Shown: piece by piece, positions 51,377 through 60,895 of the stretch
Numbering within the stretch: the first letter of the stretch is position 1
How the letters are laid out: the number at the start of each line of letters is the position of its first letter
DNA from: Flexivirga alba
Lineage (GTDB): Bacteria > Actinomycetota > Actinomycetes > Actinomycetales > Dermatophilaceae
Direction of reading: 5' to 3'
DNA: 64,000 bases
Assembly (NCBI RefSeq): GCF_042661025.1
Contig: NZ_JBHSWH010000001.1
Coordinates: 992,001 to 1,056,000 of the forward strand
Position numbers and translations under genes: made by a program
Notes under the pieces: model-generated
Seen by the model: only the letters and a program-made list of their open reading frames with translations
Told to the model about the DNA's origin: nothing
Database searches by the model: none

Positions 51377-53910
51377 CGCAACCTCAGCGCGCTTCGGTCT
51401 GTGTGGTCGGTGGCGGCCTCGCCGGGATCACTGCCGCACTGGAGCTGGCCGATGCGGGACTCGAAGTCACGCTGCTGGAGTCACGGGCCCGCCTCGGTGG
51501 CCTGACACACTCGTTCCGCCGGGGCGAGATGTGGGTGGACGGCGGGCAGCACGCCTTCCTGCGGTGCTGCACGTCATACATCGGCCTGCTGGATCGCCTG
51601 GGTGTCCGGCACCTGACCTACCTGCAGGATCGCCTCGAGGTGCCGATCGCCAGTGAGGCGTCCGACCGCCGAACGGTGTTGCGCCGCAACAACCTACCTG
51701 CCCCGCTGCACCTCAGCGGTTCGCTGTTGCGGCACAGCTGGATGCCGCTGCAACAACGCCTGCGCGTTGGACCGATCGCTCTCGCGCTCGGGCGGGTCGA
51801 CCCCGCTGACCCAGCCGTCGACGCGCAGACCTTCGGCGGTTGGCTGCGGTCCAAAGGTGCCAGCGACCGATCGATCGAGGTGCTCTGGGAGCTGATCGGC
51901 AAGGCCACGCTGAACGCCGACGCGGACCACTGCTCGCTCGCCTTGGCCGCGACCGTCTTCCAGCTCGGGATGCTCGCCGACAAGGGTGCATCCGACCTCG
52001 GCTGGGCGCGAGTTCCGTTGCAGCAGTTGCACGGTGACGCCGCGGAGCGTGCCCTGGCCGCTGCCGGCAGCGCGGTGCGGCTGCGCAGCAAGGTCAGTGC
52101 AGTGCTGCGCGAGCGGACCGGCGTGCGCGTCGTGACGGACCTCGACGAGCAGGTGTATGACGCCGCGGTGCTCGCGGTGCCGCCGGCCGCCCTGTCCCGG
52201 GTGATTGACCCTGCGTCGCTCGGGCTGCCGACCGACCTGGCCGAACGGCTCGGTGTCTCACCGATCATCAACGTGCACGTCGTCCTGGACCGGCCCGTCG
52301 TGGACACCGAATTCGTTGCGGCAGTGGACAGTCCGTTGCAGTGGGTCTTCGATCGGACCGCTGCTGCCGGGGTGCCCGGTCCGCAGCAGTACCTCGCTGT
52401 GTCGGTCTCCGCTGCGGACGACCTGATCGGGCTGACCAACGCACAACTGCGCGAGTGGGCGCTGCCGCACCTGCGTGCACTGCTGCCCCGTATGGCGGAT
52501 GCCGAGGTCCTCGACTTCTTCGTCACCCGTGAGCCAGAAGCGACCTTCCGCGCCGCGCCGGGCAGTGCCCGGTTGCGGCCACCGGCTCGGACGGCGGTGC
52601 CCAACATTGCGCTGGCCGGTGCGTGGACCGCTACCGGGTGGCCGGCCACCATGGAAGGTGCTGTGCTCAGTGGGCATTCGGCCGCGGAGGTGGTGCTTGC
52701 CCTCGAGTCCACTGGGTCTCGATACACATGGTCTCGATACGAGACTTCCTCCGCTCCGGCACCCCACGAAGTTCTCCTCCGCTTCGCTCCCCCGATACTT
52801 CGAGGGGACCCCGCCGCGCTCCCCCAGTCTCTACTCGACCCGCATACTGCACTCGCCCGGCGCTCGACCCGCAGCCCCTCCGGCACTCGACCCGCTTACG
52901 TGTCTCCCGACCAGTTGGGTCGGGCGCAGGATCTGACGCGGGCTTTGGTGACGCCGGCGCTGCGCAAGGCGGTCGACACGCTCGCTGGGTTGGAGCACTT
53001 AGTGGTTGCCTACCACCTCGGATTCGTTGACACCCAAGGGAATCCGGTCCGGGAAGACGGCGGCAAGAAGCTGCGGCCGATGCTCGCGCTGCTCGGTGCG
53101 CAGGCCGTCGGCGCAGACCCTGCCCATGCTGTCAGCGGCGCGGTAGCCGTTGAGCTGGTGCACAACTTCTCCCTGGTCCACGACGACATCATGGATCGTG
53201 ACCGCACCCGTCGGCACCGCGAGACGGTCTGGTCGGTCTGGGACGACGCGACGGCGATCCTCGCCGGCGACGCCATGCACGCACTCGCCGTGGAGACCGT
53301 GCTGGCGGACCCCAGCGCGCACGCCGCCGAAGCCGGACATCTGCTGGCCGCGACGACGCGGGAGCTGATCCGCGGTCAGGTGCTCGACATGGACTTCGAG
53401 CAACGCGAGCAGGTTTCGCTGACCGAGTGCCACGCGATGGCGGCCGCCAAGACCGGTGCGCTCATCACCTGCAGCACGGAACTACCCGCGGTCCTCACCG
53501 GCGCCCGCCGCGAGCAGCGGAGTGCCCTGGCGACATACGGGCGGGGCATTGGTCTCGCATTCCAGGTGGTCGACGATCTGCTCGGCATCTGGGGCGACCC
53601 GGACGTCACCGGCAAGTCCAATCACTCCGACCTGCGGGCCAAGAAGCGTTCACTGCCGATCTGCTGGGCGCTGGAGCAGCCGGGCGCCGCCGAGCTCCGC
53701 CAGTGGTTCGCCACCGGGGAGACGACGGATGCCGAACTCGTCCGCATCGCAACCGAACTCGACCGGCTCGGCGCCAAGGACTGGTGCCGCTCCAGCGCGG
53801 ACGCGGCGATCGGTCGCGCCGTTTCAGCACTACACGGGGCCGATCTCGACGAGGCGGCCGTCACCGGACTGACCGAGGTGGCGCATTTCGTCGCCGGAAG
53901 GAACACGTGA
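51373..53910 (+). CDS. hpnE: HpnE squalene oxidoreductase fused in frame to a polyprenyl diphosphate synthase
   Basis: One open frame of 845 aa. Residues 1-440 are HpnE: FAD site VCVVGGGLAGITAALELADAG, then GGLTHSFRRGEMWVDGGQH, and the C-terminal flavin motif NIALAGAWTATGWPATMEGA. It reduces hydroxysqualene to squalene. Residues about 515-845 are a trans-polyprenyl diphosphate synthase: GGKKLRPMLALL, LVHDDIMDRDRTRR (first DDxxD), FQVVDDLLGIWGD (second). These are normally separate adjacent genes. The linker (445-510) is encoded by family A and E repeats, which appear to have removed the stop. Whether a fusion is made, or an internal GTG is used, is open. Confidence 0.85.
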   Translation: MTQPQRASVCVVGGGLAGITAALELADAGLEVTLLESRARLGGLTHSFRRGEMWVDGGQHAFLRCCTSYIGLLDRLGVRHLTYLQDRLEVPIASEASDRRTVLRRNNLPAPLHLSGSLLRHSWMPLQQRLRVGPIALALGRVDPADPAVDAQTFGGWLRSKGASDRSIEVLWELIGKATLNADADHCSLALAATVFQLGMLADKGASDLGWARVPLQQLHGDAAERALAAAGSAVRLRSKVSAVLRERTGVRVVTDLDEQVYDAAVLAVPPAALSRVIDPASLGLPTDLAERLGVSPIINVHVVLDRPVVDTEFVAAVDSPLQWVFDRTAAAGVPGPQQYLAVSVSAADDLIGLTNAQLREWALPHLRALLPRMADAEVLDFFVTREPEATFRAAPGSARLRPPARTAVPNIALAGAWTATGWPATMEGAVLSGHSAAEVVLALESTGSRYTWSRYETSSAPAPHEVLLRFAPPILRGDPAALPQSLLDPHTALARRSTRSPSGTRPAYVSPDQLGRAQDLTRALVTPALRKAVDTLAGLEHLVVAYHLGFVDTQGNPVREDGGKKLRPMLALLGAQAVGADPAHAVSGAVAVELVHNFSLVHDDIMDRDRTRRHRETVWSVWDDATAILAGDAMHALAVETVLADPSAHAAEAGHLLAATTRELIRGQVLDMDFEQREQVSLTECHAMAAAKTGALITCSTELPAVLTGARREQRSALATYGRGIGLAFQVVDDLLGIWGDPDVTGKSNHSDLRAKKRSLPICWALEQPGAAELRQWFATGETTDAELVRIATELDRLGAKDWCRSSADAAIGRAVSALHGADLDEAAVTGLTEVAHFVAGRNT
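52707..52902 (+). repeat. Family A/E repeat cluster forming the HpnE-synthase linker
   Basis: TCTCGATACACATGGTCTCG, then the family E piece CACCCCACGAAGTTCTCCTC...CCGATACTTCGAGGGGACC (52769-52818), then three CTCGACCCGC ends (52833-52902). All of it is read in frame. Confidence 0.75.
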
Positions 53911-53913
53911 CAC

Positions 53914-55995
53914 ATGACCTACGTCGCGACACCCCCATCCACGGACTCCACCGCGAAGCGAGCCCGCGAGACACTCGACCGCGCCGTCGGCCGGCTGCTC
54001 GACCTTCAGCTGCCCAGCGGGGCGTGGAAGGGCGAGTTGGAGACCAACGTCACGATGGACGCCGAGGACATGATGCTGCGTGTCTTCCTCGGCATCGACA
54101 CCGCCGAGACCCGGGAGCAGACGGCCAGGTGGATCCGCAGCCAGCAACGCGCGGACGGCACCTGGGCGACGTTCGCAGGTGGACCAGGAGACCTGTCGAC
54201 CACCGTCGAAGCCTGGATCGCGCTGCGTATGGCGGGCGACAAGCCCGCCGCCGAGCATATGGTGTCTGCCCGCGAATTCATCGTGAGCGCAGGCGGTTTG
54301 GCGGAGACCCGCGTCTTCACCCGGATCTGGTGTGCGCTCTTCGGCTGGTGGGACTGGACAGATCTGCCCGCCATGCCGCCGGAGCTGATGTACCTCGGCA
54401 AGAGGCTGCCGCTGAACATCTACTCCTGGGGCTGCTGGGCCCGGCAGACGATCGTCCCTCTCACCGTCGTGTGCACGCTGCGTCCCAAGCGCCGGATGAA
54501 GTGGGACTTGGCGCAATTGCGGGTCGAGTGCCGGGGGAGCGAAGCGGAGCTGCGGGTCGAGTGCCGGGGGAGCGCAGCGGAGGAGGTGTATCGAGACCAG
54601 GTGTATCGAGACCAGGTGTATCGAGACCAGCGAAGTGGTGCCGGGGTTTCGATACGCGGCTCGTTCCTCACCGCTACTCAACCCGCAGAAGCATTCTTCA
54701 ACAGGCTCGACAAGGGACTGCACATCTACCACCGTCACGCGATCGGGCCGGTACGCCGCAACGCGCTGCGTCGAGCGGCCGAGTGGATCATCGCCCGCCA
54801 GGAGGCGGACGGTGGGTGGGGCGGCATACAACCGCCATGGGTCTACTCGATCCTCGCGCTGCACGCGCTGGGCTATCCACTCGACCACCCCGTCCTCAAG
54901 GCCGCTATCGACGGCCTGGAGGGTTTCGTCATCACCGAGGACACACCGGACGGTCCGGTTCGCCGACTTGAGGCCTGCCAGTCGCCGGTGTGGGACACCG
55001 GACTGGCGCTCAACGCACTGCTGGATGCCGGTGTGGATCCACGGGATCCGGCGCTTCGGCGCGCCGCGGACTGGCTCATCGACGAACAGATCACCGCGCC
55101 CGGCGACTGGGTCGAGCAGCGCCCGAAGGTGCCGCCCGGCGGGTGGGCGTTCGAATACGCCAATGGCAACTACCCCGACACCGACGACAGCGCGATCATC
55201 GTGATGGGGCTCGCCCGGGTCATCACCACTCGGGGCCCCGTCCAGGAGCAGGCCGTTTCCCGTGGAACCGCGTGGACCGCCGGCATGCAGTCCAAGGACG
55301 GCGGATGGGGCGCCTTCGACGCCGACAACACCAGCAACTGGCCGGCCAAGCTCCCCTTCTGCGACTTCGGCGCCGTGACGGATCCACCGTCGGCCGACGT
55401 CACCGCACACGTGGTGGAAATGCTTGCTGCCGTTGGGCGTTCGCGTGGCGCACGTTGTAAGCGCGGAGTCCAGTGGCTACTGGACCACCAAGAGTCGGAC
55501 GGCTCCTGGTTCGGCCGTTGGGGGGCCAACCACGTTTACGGCACCGGCGTCGTCGTGCCCGCCCTCATCGCTGCCGGGGTCGACCCGGGCGCCGGCTCGA
55601 TCCGAGCCGCGGTCCACTGGCTGGAGGATCACCAGAACACCGACGGCGGCTGGGGCGAGGACCTGCGCTCGTATGACGACCCGGCCTGGATCGGCCGCGG
55701 CGACTCGACTCCGTCACAGACCGCGTGGGCGCTGATGGCGCTCGTCGCCGCCGGAGAACTGGGGACGAGCCTGCAGCGTGGGATGGACCATCTCGCCGAA
55801 ACCCAGCTGCCAGAAGGTAGTTGGGCCGAGGACCGCTTCACCGGCACGGGGTTCCCCGGAGACTTCTACATCGCCTACCACCTCTACCGGCTGATCTTCC
55901 CGGTTTGGGCACTCGGCCGCGCAACGCAAGCACTGCGCGGCGGCGAGCAGGGCAACAGACCAAGTCTGTCGCTCACAGCGAAAGCGACGTCATGA
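53914..55995 (+). CDS. shc: Squalene-hopene cyclase with repeat-encoded insert
   Basis: Cyclises squalene to hopene/hopanol; a monotopic membrane enzyme, 693 aa. QW-type repeats are visible (LQLPSGAWKGELE, QQRADGTWATF, QEADGGWGGIQPPWVYS, KDGGWGAFD, NTDGGWGEDLRSYD). The catalytic acid motif is NYPDTDDSAI (DxDD). Residues about 202-258 replace a short loop with low-complexity sequence (LRVECRGSEAELRVECRG, then three VYRDQ units), encoded by family A repeats at 54519-54685, all in frame. The loop lies away from the DxDD region in sequence, so activity may survive. Three nt after the synthase stop; overlaps the next gene by ATGA. Confidence 0.95.
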   Translation: MTYVATPPSTDSTAKRARETLDRAVGRLLDLQLPSGAWKGELETNVTMDAEDMMLRVFLGIDTAETREQTARWIRSQQRADGTWATFAGGPGDLSTTVEAWIALRMAGDKPAAEHMVSAREFIVSAGGLAETRVFTRIWCALFGWWDWTDLPAMPPELMYLGKRLPLNIYSWGCWARQTIVPLTVVCTLRPKRRMKWDLAQLRVECRGSEAELRVECRGSAAEEVYRDQVYRDQVYRDQRSGAGVSIRGSFLTATQPAEAFFNRLDKGLHIYHRHAIGPVRRNALRRAAEWIIARQEADGGWGGIQPPWVYSILALHALGYPLDHPVLKAAIDGLEGFVITEDTPDGPVRRLEACQSPVWDTGLALNALLDAGVDPRDPALRRAADWLIDEQITAPGDWVEQRPKVPPGGWAFEYANGNYPDTDDSAIIVMGLARVITTRGPVQEQAVSRGTAWTAGMQSKDGGWGAFDADNTSNWPAKLPFCDFGAVTDPPSADVTAHVVEMLAAVGRSRGARCKRGVQWLLDHQESDGSWFGRWGANHVYGTGVVVPALIAAGVDPGAGSIRAAVHWLEDHQNTDGGWGEDLRSYDDPAWIGRGDSTPSQTAWALMALVAAGELGTSLQRGMDHLAETQLPEGSWAEDRFTGTGFPGDFYIAYHLYRLIFPVWALGRATQALRGGEQGNRPSLSLTAKATS
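54519..54685. repeat. Family A repeat cluster inserted in shc
   Basis: Two reverse-orientation GCGGGTCGAGTGCCGGGGGA units, three GTGTATCGAGACCAG units, then a forward TTTCGATACGCGGCTCG...CTACTCAACCCGC unit. Confidence 0.85.
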
Positions 55996-57457
55996 GCGCT
56001 CAACTCCTGACACCACTGCGCATCGAACGCCTCACGCTCGAGCACGGAATGCGTGACGCGCCATACGTTTCCGGCCGCGGGCCGGAAGGCCGCCCGCGCC
56101 GGACCGACGTGCCGACTGTGATTGCCGGAGTTGCCGGAGCACTCGGCCCGGACATCCGCCCCGGAGACCTCGTGGTCGCCGACCGGCTGCGGACCGACGA
56201 TGTCGAGGTCGCCCTGCCGTCGGCTCCCGTGCTGGCCGGTGAGCTGCGCCGCGCTGGACTGACCGTGCACGTAGGCACCGTCGAGAGCGCCGATCACGTA
56301 GTGACCGGAGCCGAGCGGCAGACCCTGGCTGCCCGCGGCGGCATAGCGGTTGACACCGAATCCGCCTATCTGGCAAGGCAACTCGACCCCCATCAGCTGG
56401 CGGTGGTACGCGCTGTTGTCGACACGTCCGACGATCCCCTGGTCCATCCCGGCACGCTCCGGCGGGGATCACCGCCCTGCGTTCGCTGCGTCGGGCCGCC
56501 CCGGTGCTGCAGGGCTGGCTCGACGCCTGCGCTCCCCGCACGATCTTGCGTGCCGAGCCGCAGTCGTTCTGCGCCGGCGTGGAGCGGGCCATCGAGATCG
56601 TCGAGCGGGCGCTCGAGCAGCACGGCCCGTCGGTCTACGTGCGGCGGCAGATCGTGCACAACAGTCATGTCGTCGCCGAGCTCGAGCAGCGCGGCGCCGT
56701 CTTCGTGCAGGAGTTGGACGAGGTGCCCGAAGGTGCCACCGCCGTCCTGGCCGCGCACGGCGTCGCACCGTCGGTCCGCCTTCAGGCCGAGGAGCGTCGG
56801 CTGAATGTCATCGACGCCACCTGCCCGCTGGTCGCCAAGGTCCATCAGGAGGTCCGCCGCTTCACGACTGCCGGACGGACCGTCTTCCTCATCGGCCACA
56901 CCGCCCACGAGGAGGTGGTCGGCACCCGCGGCGAGGCACCGGACAACGTGGTCGTCGTGGAGACCGTCGATGACGCTCGCACCGTGAAAGTCCCTGACCC
57001 GACACAGGTTTCGTACGTCATGCAGACCACGCTCTCGGTCGAGGAGGCCGACGTGATCGCCGCCGAGCTGCGCGCCCGGTTCCCCGCATTGCAGGCGCCC
57101 CGCCGCGACGACATCTGCTATGCCACGAGCAACCGCCAGCAGGCCGTCCGGGAGGTTGCGGCGGACAGTGACCTGGTGCTGGTCGTCGGGTCGGCGAACT
57201 CCTCGAACTCCGTGCGCCTCGTCGAGGTCGCGACCGCCATGGGCACCCCCGCCCACCTGGTGGAGGACGCATCCGACGTACACCTCGCGTGGTTGCGCGG
57301 CGTGCGCACGATCGGGGTCAGTGCCGGAGCGTCCGCACCCGCTGCCCTCGTCGACCAATTGATCGACGCTCTCGCGTCGCTCGGGGACCTGGAGGTCACC
57401 CACCGCGGAGGCGTCACCGAAAACGTCCATTTCACCCTTCCCCGAGAGGTCGTCTGA
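55992..57457 (+). CDS. ispH: HpnG-like nucleoside phosphorylase fused to IspH (apparent frameshift)
   Basis: The N-terminal 165 residues resemble the nucleoside phosphorylase family in which HpnG cleaves adenine from adenosylhopane: VIAGVAGALGPDIRPGDLVVADRL, and GIAVDTESAYLA. The frame changes at GGGG (56464-56467); one more G gives GITALRSLRRAAPVLQ and continues into a full 4-hydroxy-3-methylbut-2-enyl diphosphate reductase. Its three iron-sulfur cysteines are in SFCAGVERAIEI, IDATCPLVAKVH and DDICYATSNRQ. No stop or new start separates them once corrected, so a fusion joining isoprenoid supply to hopanoid side-chain processing is likely. Confidence 0.8.
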
Positions 57458-57459
57458 CC

Positions 57460-58464
57460 ATGCCCCACATGCCATTTCGCCAATCCGTCCGGCTCGGCCA
57501 GTACCTCATGAAGCAGAAGCTGGCGCACCGCGACAAGTACCCCTTGCTGGTCGAACTCGAACCCCTCTTCGCCTGCAACCTCAAGTGCGTCGGCTGCGGC
57601 AAGATCCAGGAGCCGGCCGGAATGCTCAAGCAACGTATGCCGGTCGAGCAGGCCGTCGCCGCCATCGAGGAATGCGGGGCGCCGATGGTCTCCATCGCAG
57701 GCGGCGAGCCGCTCATGCACCCGCAGGTCCACGAGATCGTCCAGGAGCTACTGGCACGCAAGAAGATCGTCTTCCTGTGCACCAACGCACTGCTGATGGC
57801 CAAGCACATCGACAAGTTCACCCCCCACCGCGACTTCGCCTGGATGGTGCACGTCGACGGCATGAAGGAGCGTCACGATGCCTCGGTCAGTCACGAGGGT
57901 GGTTTCGAGATGGCCATCGACGCGATCAAGCTCGCCCAGTCGCGCGGTTTCCGGGTGATGACGAACACCACTGTGTTCAACAGTGATTCGCCACAGGATG
58001 TCATCGACGTGCTCGACTATCTCAACGACGAGATCAAGGTCGATAACATGCAGATCGCGCCGGGTTACGCCTATTGGAAAGCCCCCGACCAGGAGGGTTT
58101 CCTGGGCGTCGAGGAGACACGTGAGCTCTTCGCGAAGGCGTTCGGCGAAGGCCGTCGCAAGAAGTGGCGGCTCAACCACTCGCCACTGTTTCTCGACTTC
58201 CTCGAGGGCAAGGTCGACTACGAGTGCACGCCGTGGGCGATCCCGTCATACAGCCTCAAGGGCTGGCAGCGGCCGTGCTACCTGCTCGATGACGGCTACG
58301 TGTCGACCTACCAGGAGCTGATCGAGGACACCGACTGGGACGCGTTCGGCCGCGGCAAGGACGAACGCTGCGCGAACTGTATGGCGCACTGCGGCTACGA
58401 ACCCACGGCCGTCATCGCCACGACCAGCTCGCTGCGCGAGACGATCCGGGCGGCGGTGGCGTGA
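57460..58464 (+). CDS. hpnH: Adenosyl-hopene transferase HpnH (radical SAM)
   Basis: Adds the 5'-deoxyadenosyl group of SAM to hopene, making adenosylhopane. 334 aa. The radical SAM cluster is FACNLKCVGCGK (CxxxCxxC); then SIAGGEPLMHPQVHEI, WMVHVDGMKERHD, and a DUF3463-type C-terminus with CANCMAHCGYEP. ATG at 57460, 2 nt after the ispH stop. It overlaps dxs by ATGA. Confidence 0.96.
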   Translation: MPHMPFRQSVRLGQYLMKQKLAHRDKYPLLVELEPLFACNLKCVGCGKIQEPAGMLKQRMPVEQAVAAIEECGAPMVSIAGGEPLMHPQVHEIVQELLARKKIVFLCTNALLMAKHIDKFTPHRDFAWMVHVDGMKERHDASVSHEGGFEMAIDAIKLAQSRGFRVMTNTTVFNSDSPQDVIDVLDYLNDEIKVDNMQIAPGYAYWKAPDQEGFLGVEETRELFAKAFGEGRRKKWRLNHSPLFLDFLEGKVDYECTPWAIPSYSLKGWQRPCYLLDDGYVSTYQELIEDTDWDAFGRGKDERCANCMAHCGYEPTAVIATTSSLRETIRAAVA

Positions 58465-60274
58465 TGTCCACGCCGGAGCTGCTGCGGCACGTCACCTCCC
58501 CGGTGACCTCAAGGTGTTGCCGGACTCGGCGCTCCCTGAGCTGGCTGCGCAGATCCGGCGACGACTGATCGACGTGGTGACCCGCACCGGCGGACACCTC
58601 GGACCCAACCTCGGCGTCGTCGAGCTCACGATCGCGCTGCATCGAACCTTCGACGCGCCGCACGACGCGATCATCTGGGACACCGGCCACCAGAGCTATG
58701 TGCACAAGATGCTCACCGGGCGCGACGACCGACTCGGCCAATTGCGCACTGGTGGAGGTCTTTCCGGCTATCCGTGCCGTAGCGAGAGCGACTACGACAT
58801 CGTCGAGAACTCCCACGCCTCAACGGCCCTCTCGTATGCCGATGGCTTGTCGCGCGGCTTCGAGCTCACCGGCCGCGGCCGCCGGGTGGTCGCCGTCATC
58901 GGCGACGGCGCACTCACGGGAGGTATGGCGTGGGAGGCGCTCAACAACCTCGGCGCGAGCAACCGTCCGGTGGTCATCGTGCTGAACGACAACGGCCGGT
59001 CCTACGACCCCACAGTGGGAGCACTCTCCCGGCATCTGCAGCGGCTACGTGCTGGAACTGCATCGTCGAACCTGTTGGAGCTGTTGGGTTTCGGCTACAT
59101 CGGCCCCGTCAACGGACACGACTTCAAGGCGCTGCAGAACGCGCTGGGTGCCGCACGCGACCTGACCGGTCCGGTCGTCGTGCACGTCGTCACCCGCAAG
59201 GGCAATGGCTACCCACCGGCCGAGCAGGACGAGGCCGACCGGATGCACAGCGTCAGCCCGTCCAAGGCGCCGACGGCGGTCACGTCGACGAGTCGCGCAC
59301 CGGCCCGAACCGAAGCCTGGACAACGGTTTTCGGCGACGAGCTGGCCGCCATCGGAGAGGAACGGTCCGACGTCGTCGCGCTCACCGCGGCGATGCGACT
59401 GCCGACCGGTCTCGGCCCCTTCGGCGAGCGCTTCCCGCACCGGCTCGTCGACGTCGGCATCGCCGAGCAACACGCGGTCACCTGCGCGGCCGGTCTCGCG
59501 ACCGCCGGCCTGCACCCGGTCGTCGCGATCTACTCGACCTTCCTCGGCAGGGCCTTTGACCAGGTGCTGATGGATGTCGGATTACACCGGTTACCAGTCA
59601 CTTTCGTGCTCGACCGGTCGGGCATCACCGGCCCCGACGGCCCGTCCCACCACGGCATCTGGGATGTGTCCTTGCTGCGCGGCGTGCCCGGCATCCGGAT
59701 CGCCGCGCCGCGTGACGCCATACGACTGCGGGAGTTGTTGCGGGAGGCACTGGCACACGAAGACGGCCCGACCGTGCTGCGCTATCCCAAAGGCAGTGCA
59801 CCGCAACCGGTTTGCGTGCATTCCCGGATCGGCTCGGTCGACCTGCTCACCCCGCACCGGACCGACGCTCAGGTGTTGCTGGTCCCGAGCGGCCCGCTGG
59901 CGACCGTCGCGGTCGAGGCCGCTCGCCGGCTGGCCGATATCGGGGTTTCGGCAACCGTGGCCGACCCGCGCTGGATCCACCCGGTCGCTCCCGAGCTGAT
60001 GACGTTGGTCGCTGATCACCGGGTGGTGATCACCTTGGAGGACAACGCAATTGGCGGCGGGCTCGGGGCCGCACTGTCGATGGCGGTGCACCGGGCTGGG
60101 CTGGCGACCCGCGTCATACCCCTGGGACTGCCGGTGGAGTTCGTGCCGGTCGGCGACCGGGCCACGCTGCTCGCCGACTACGGCCTGGACGCCGAGCACG
60201 TGGTGGACGAGGTGCTCGCCGCACGTTGGAGACGAGGGTCGAAGCACGCGGCTCCAACCCTCGTCGGCTCCTGA
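58464..60274 (+). CDS. dxs: 1-Deoxy-D-xylulose-5-phosphate synthase (apparent frameshift near the start)
   Basis: Thiamine-diphosphate enzyme making DXP from pyruvate and glyceraldehyde 3-phosphate, about 603 aa. ATG at 58464 gives MSTPELLRHVTSP; the frame then shifts at CCCC (58498-58501) and continues GDLKVLPDSALPELAAQIRR with one more base. Further signatures: GHLGPNLGVVELTIALH, IWDTGHQSYVHKMLTGR, GDGALTGGMAWEALNN (ThDP/Mg site), DVGIAEQHAVTCAAGLA and DRSGITGPDGPSHHG. The last gene of the hopanoid operon, boosting precursor supply. A four-arm repeat follows it. Confidence 0.92.
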
Positions 60275-60296
60275 CCGCCACCCGTCGTTCGTTCCT

Positions 60297-60400
60297 ACCG
60301 AGAGGACACCGGATTGCCGAGAGGACACCCAAATGGGCCCAAAGCGCCCCCTGAAACGGACAAATCGCCTGTCCTGTCGGTAATTGGGTGTCCTCTCGGA
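60297..60400. repeat. Family D four-arm inverted repeat, word ACACC (copy 2)
   Basis: CCGAGAGGACACCGG and CCGAGAGGACACCCA on the left; CCTGTCCTGTCGG and GGTGTCCTCTCGG on the right. It follows dxs directly and may terminate the hopanoid operon. Confidence 0.75.
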
Positions 60401-60402
60401 TA

Positions 60403-60819
60403 TCAGTGCAGTTGCCCCTGCCCGTGCGCGGACGCCGGGACGGGCGATCTGTGCGACCGGCCCAAGAGGCTTCCGACGTATGCCGGGAGGCCGACCAGGG
60501 CCACCGCAAACGCCCCGAGCAGGATCACGTCAGTCACCGAGTCCATCGACCGCAGTGCGGCAGCCACCCCACAAAGCTCTGCGGCAACGGCCCACCAGCC
60601 GCGCAGCTCGGACGACGTATGCCGACGAGCATCGGCATACGCCCACCCCGCGGCCATCAACGCAGCCACCGCGATGGGAACAAGTCCGATGCCGATGTCG
60701 GCGTCGGCGTCGGACGATGGATCGTTCCCGTGGACCAACCACATGACGGTGCGCAACGACAGCACCGCCGAACCAATCACCACAACCGCGCGTAGGGCGC
60801 CCCCCACCAGAGTTCTCAT
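60403..60819 (-). CDS. Small membrane hypothetical protein
   Basis: 138 aa from ATG at 60819 (a longer start at 60894 is possible). Four hydrophobic segments: ALRAVVVIGSAVLSLRTVMWL, IGIGLVPIAVAALMAAGWAYA, WWAVAAELCGVAAAL, VILLGAFAVALVGLPAYVGSL. No family recognised. Confidence 0.55.
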   Translation of the reverse strand: MRTLVGGALRAVVVIGSAVLSLRTVMWLVHGNDPSSDADADIGIGLVPIAVAALMAAGWAYADARRHTSSELRGWWAVAAELCGVAAALRSMDSVTDVILLGAFAVALVGLPAYVGSLLGRSHRSPVPASAHGQGQLH

Positions 60820-60895
60820 ACGCGCGAACCTAGGCCCGTCGACGAGCCGGTGAATCGGGGAAACCACCCGCCACGCTCGAGTAGTTCTACCCATC

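Noticed and set aside
53914..55995. Treating shc as a pseudogene because of its insert
   Set aside because: The insert is in frame and the DxDD and QW motifs are intact.
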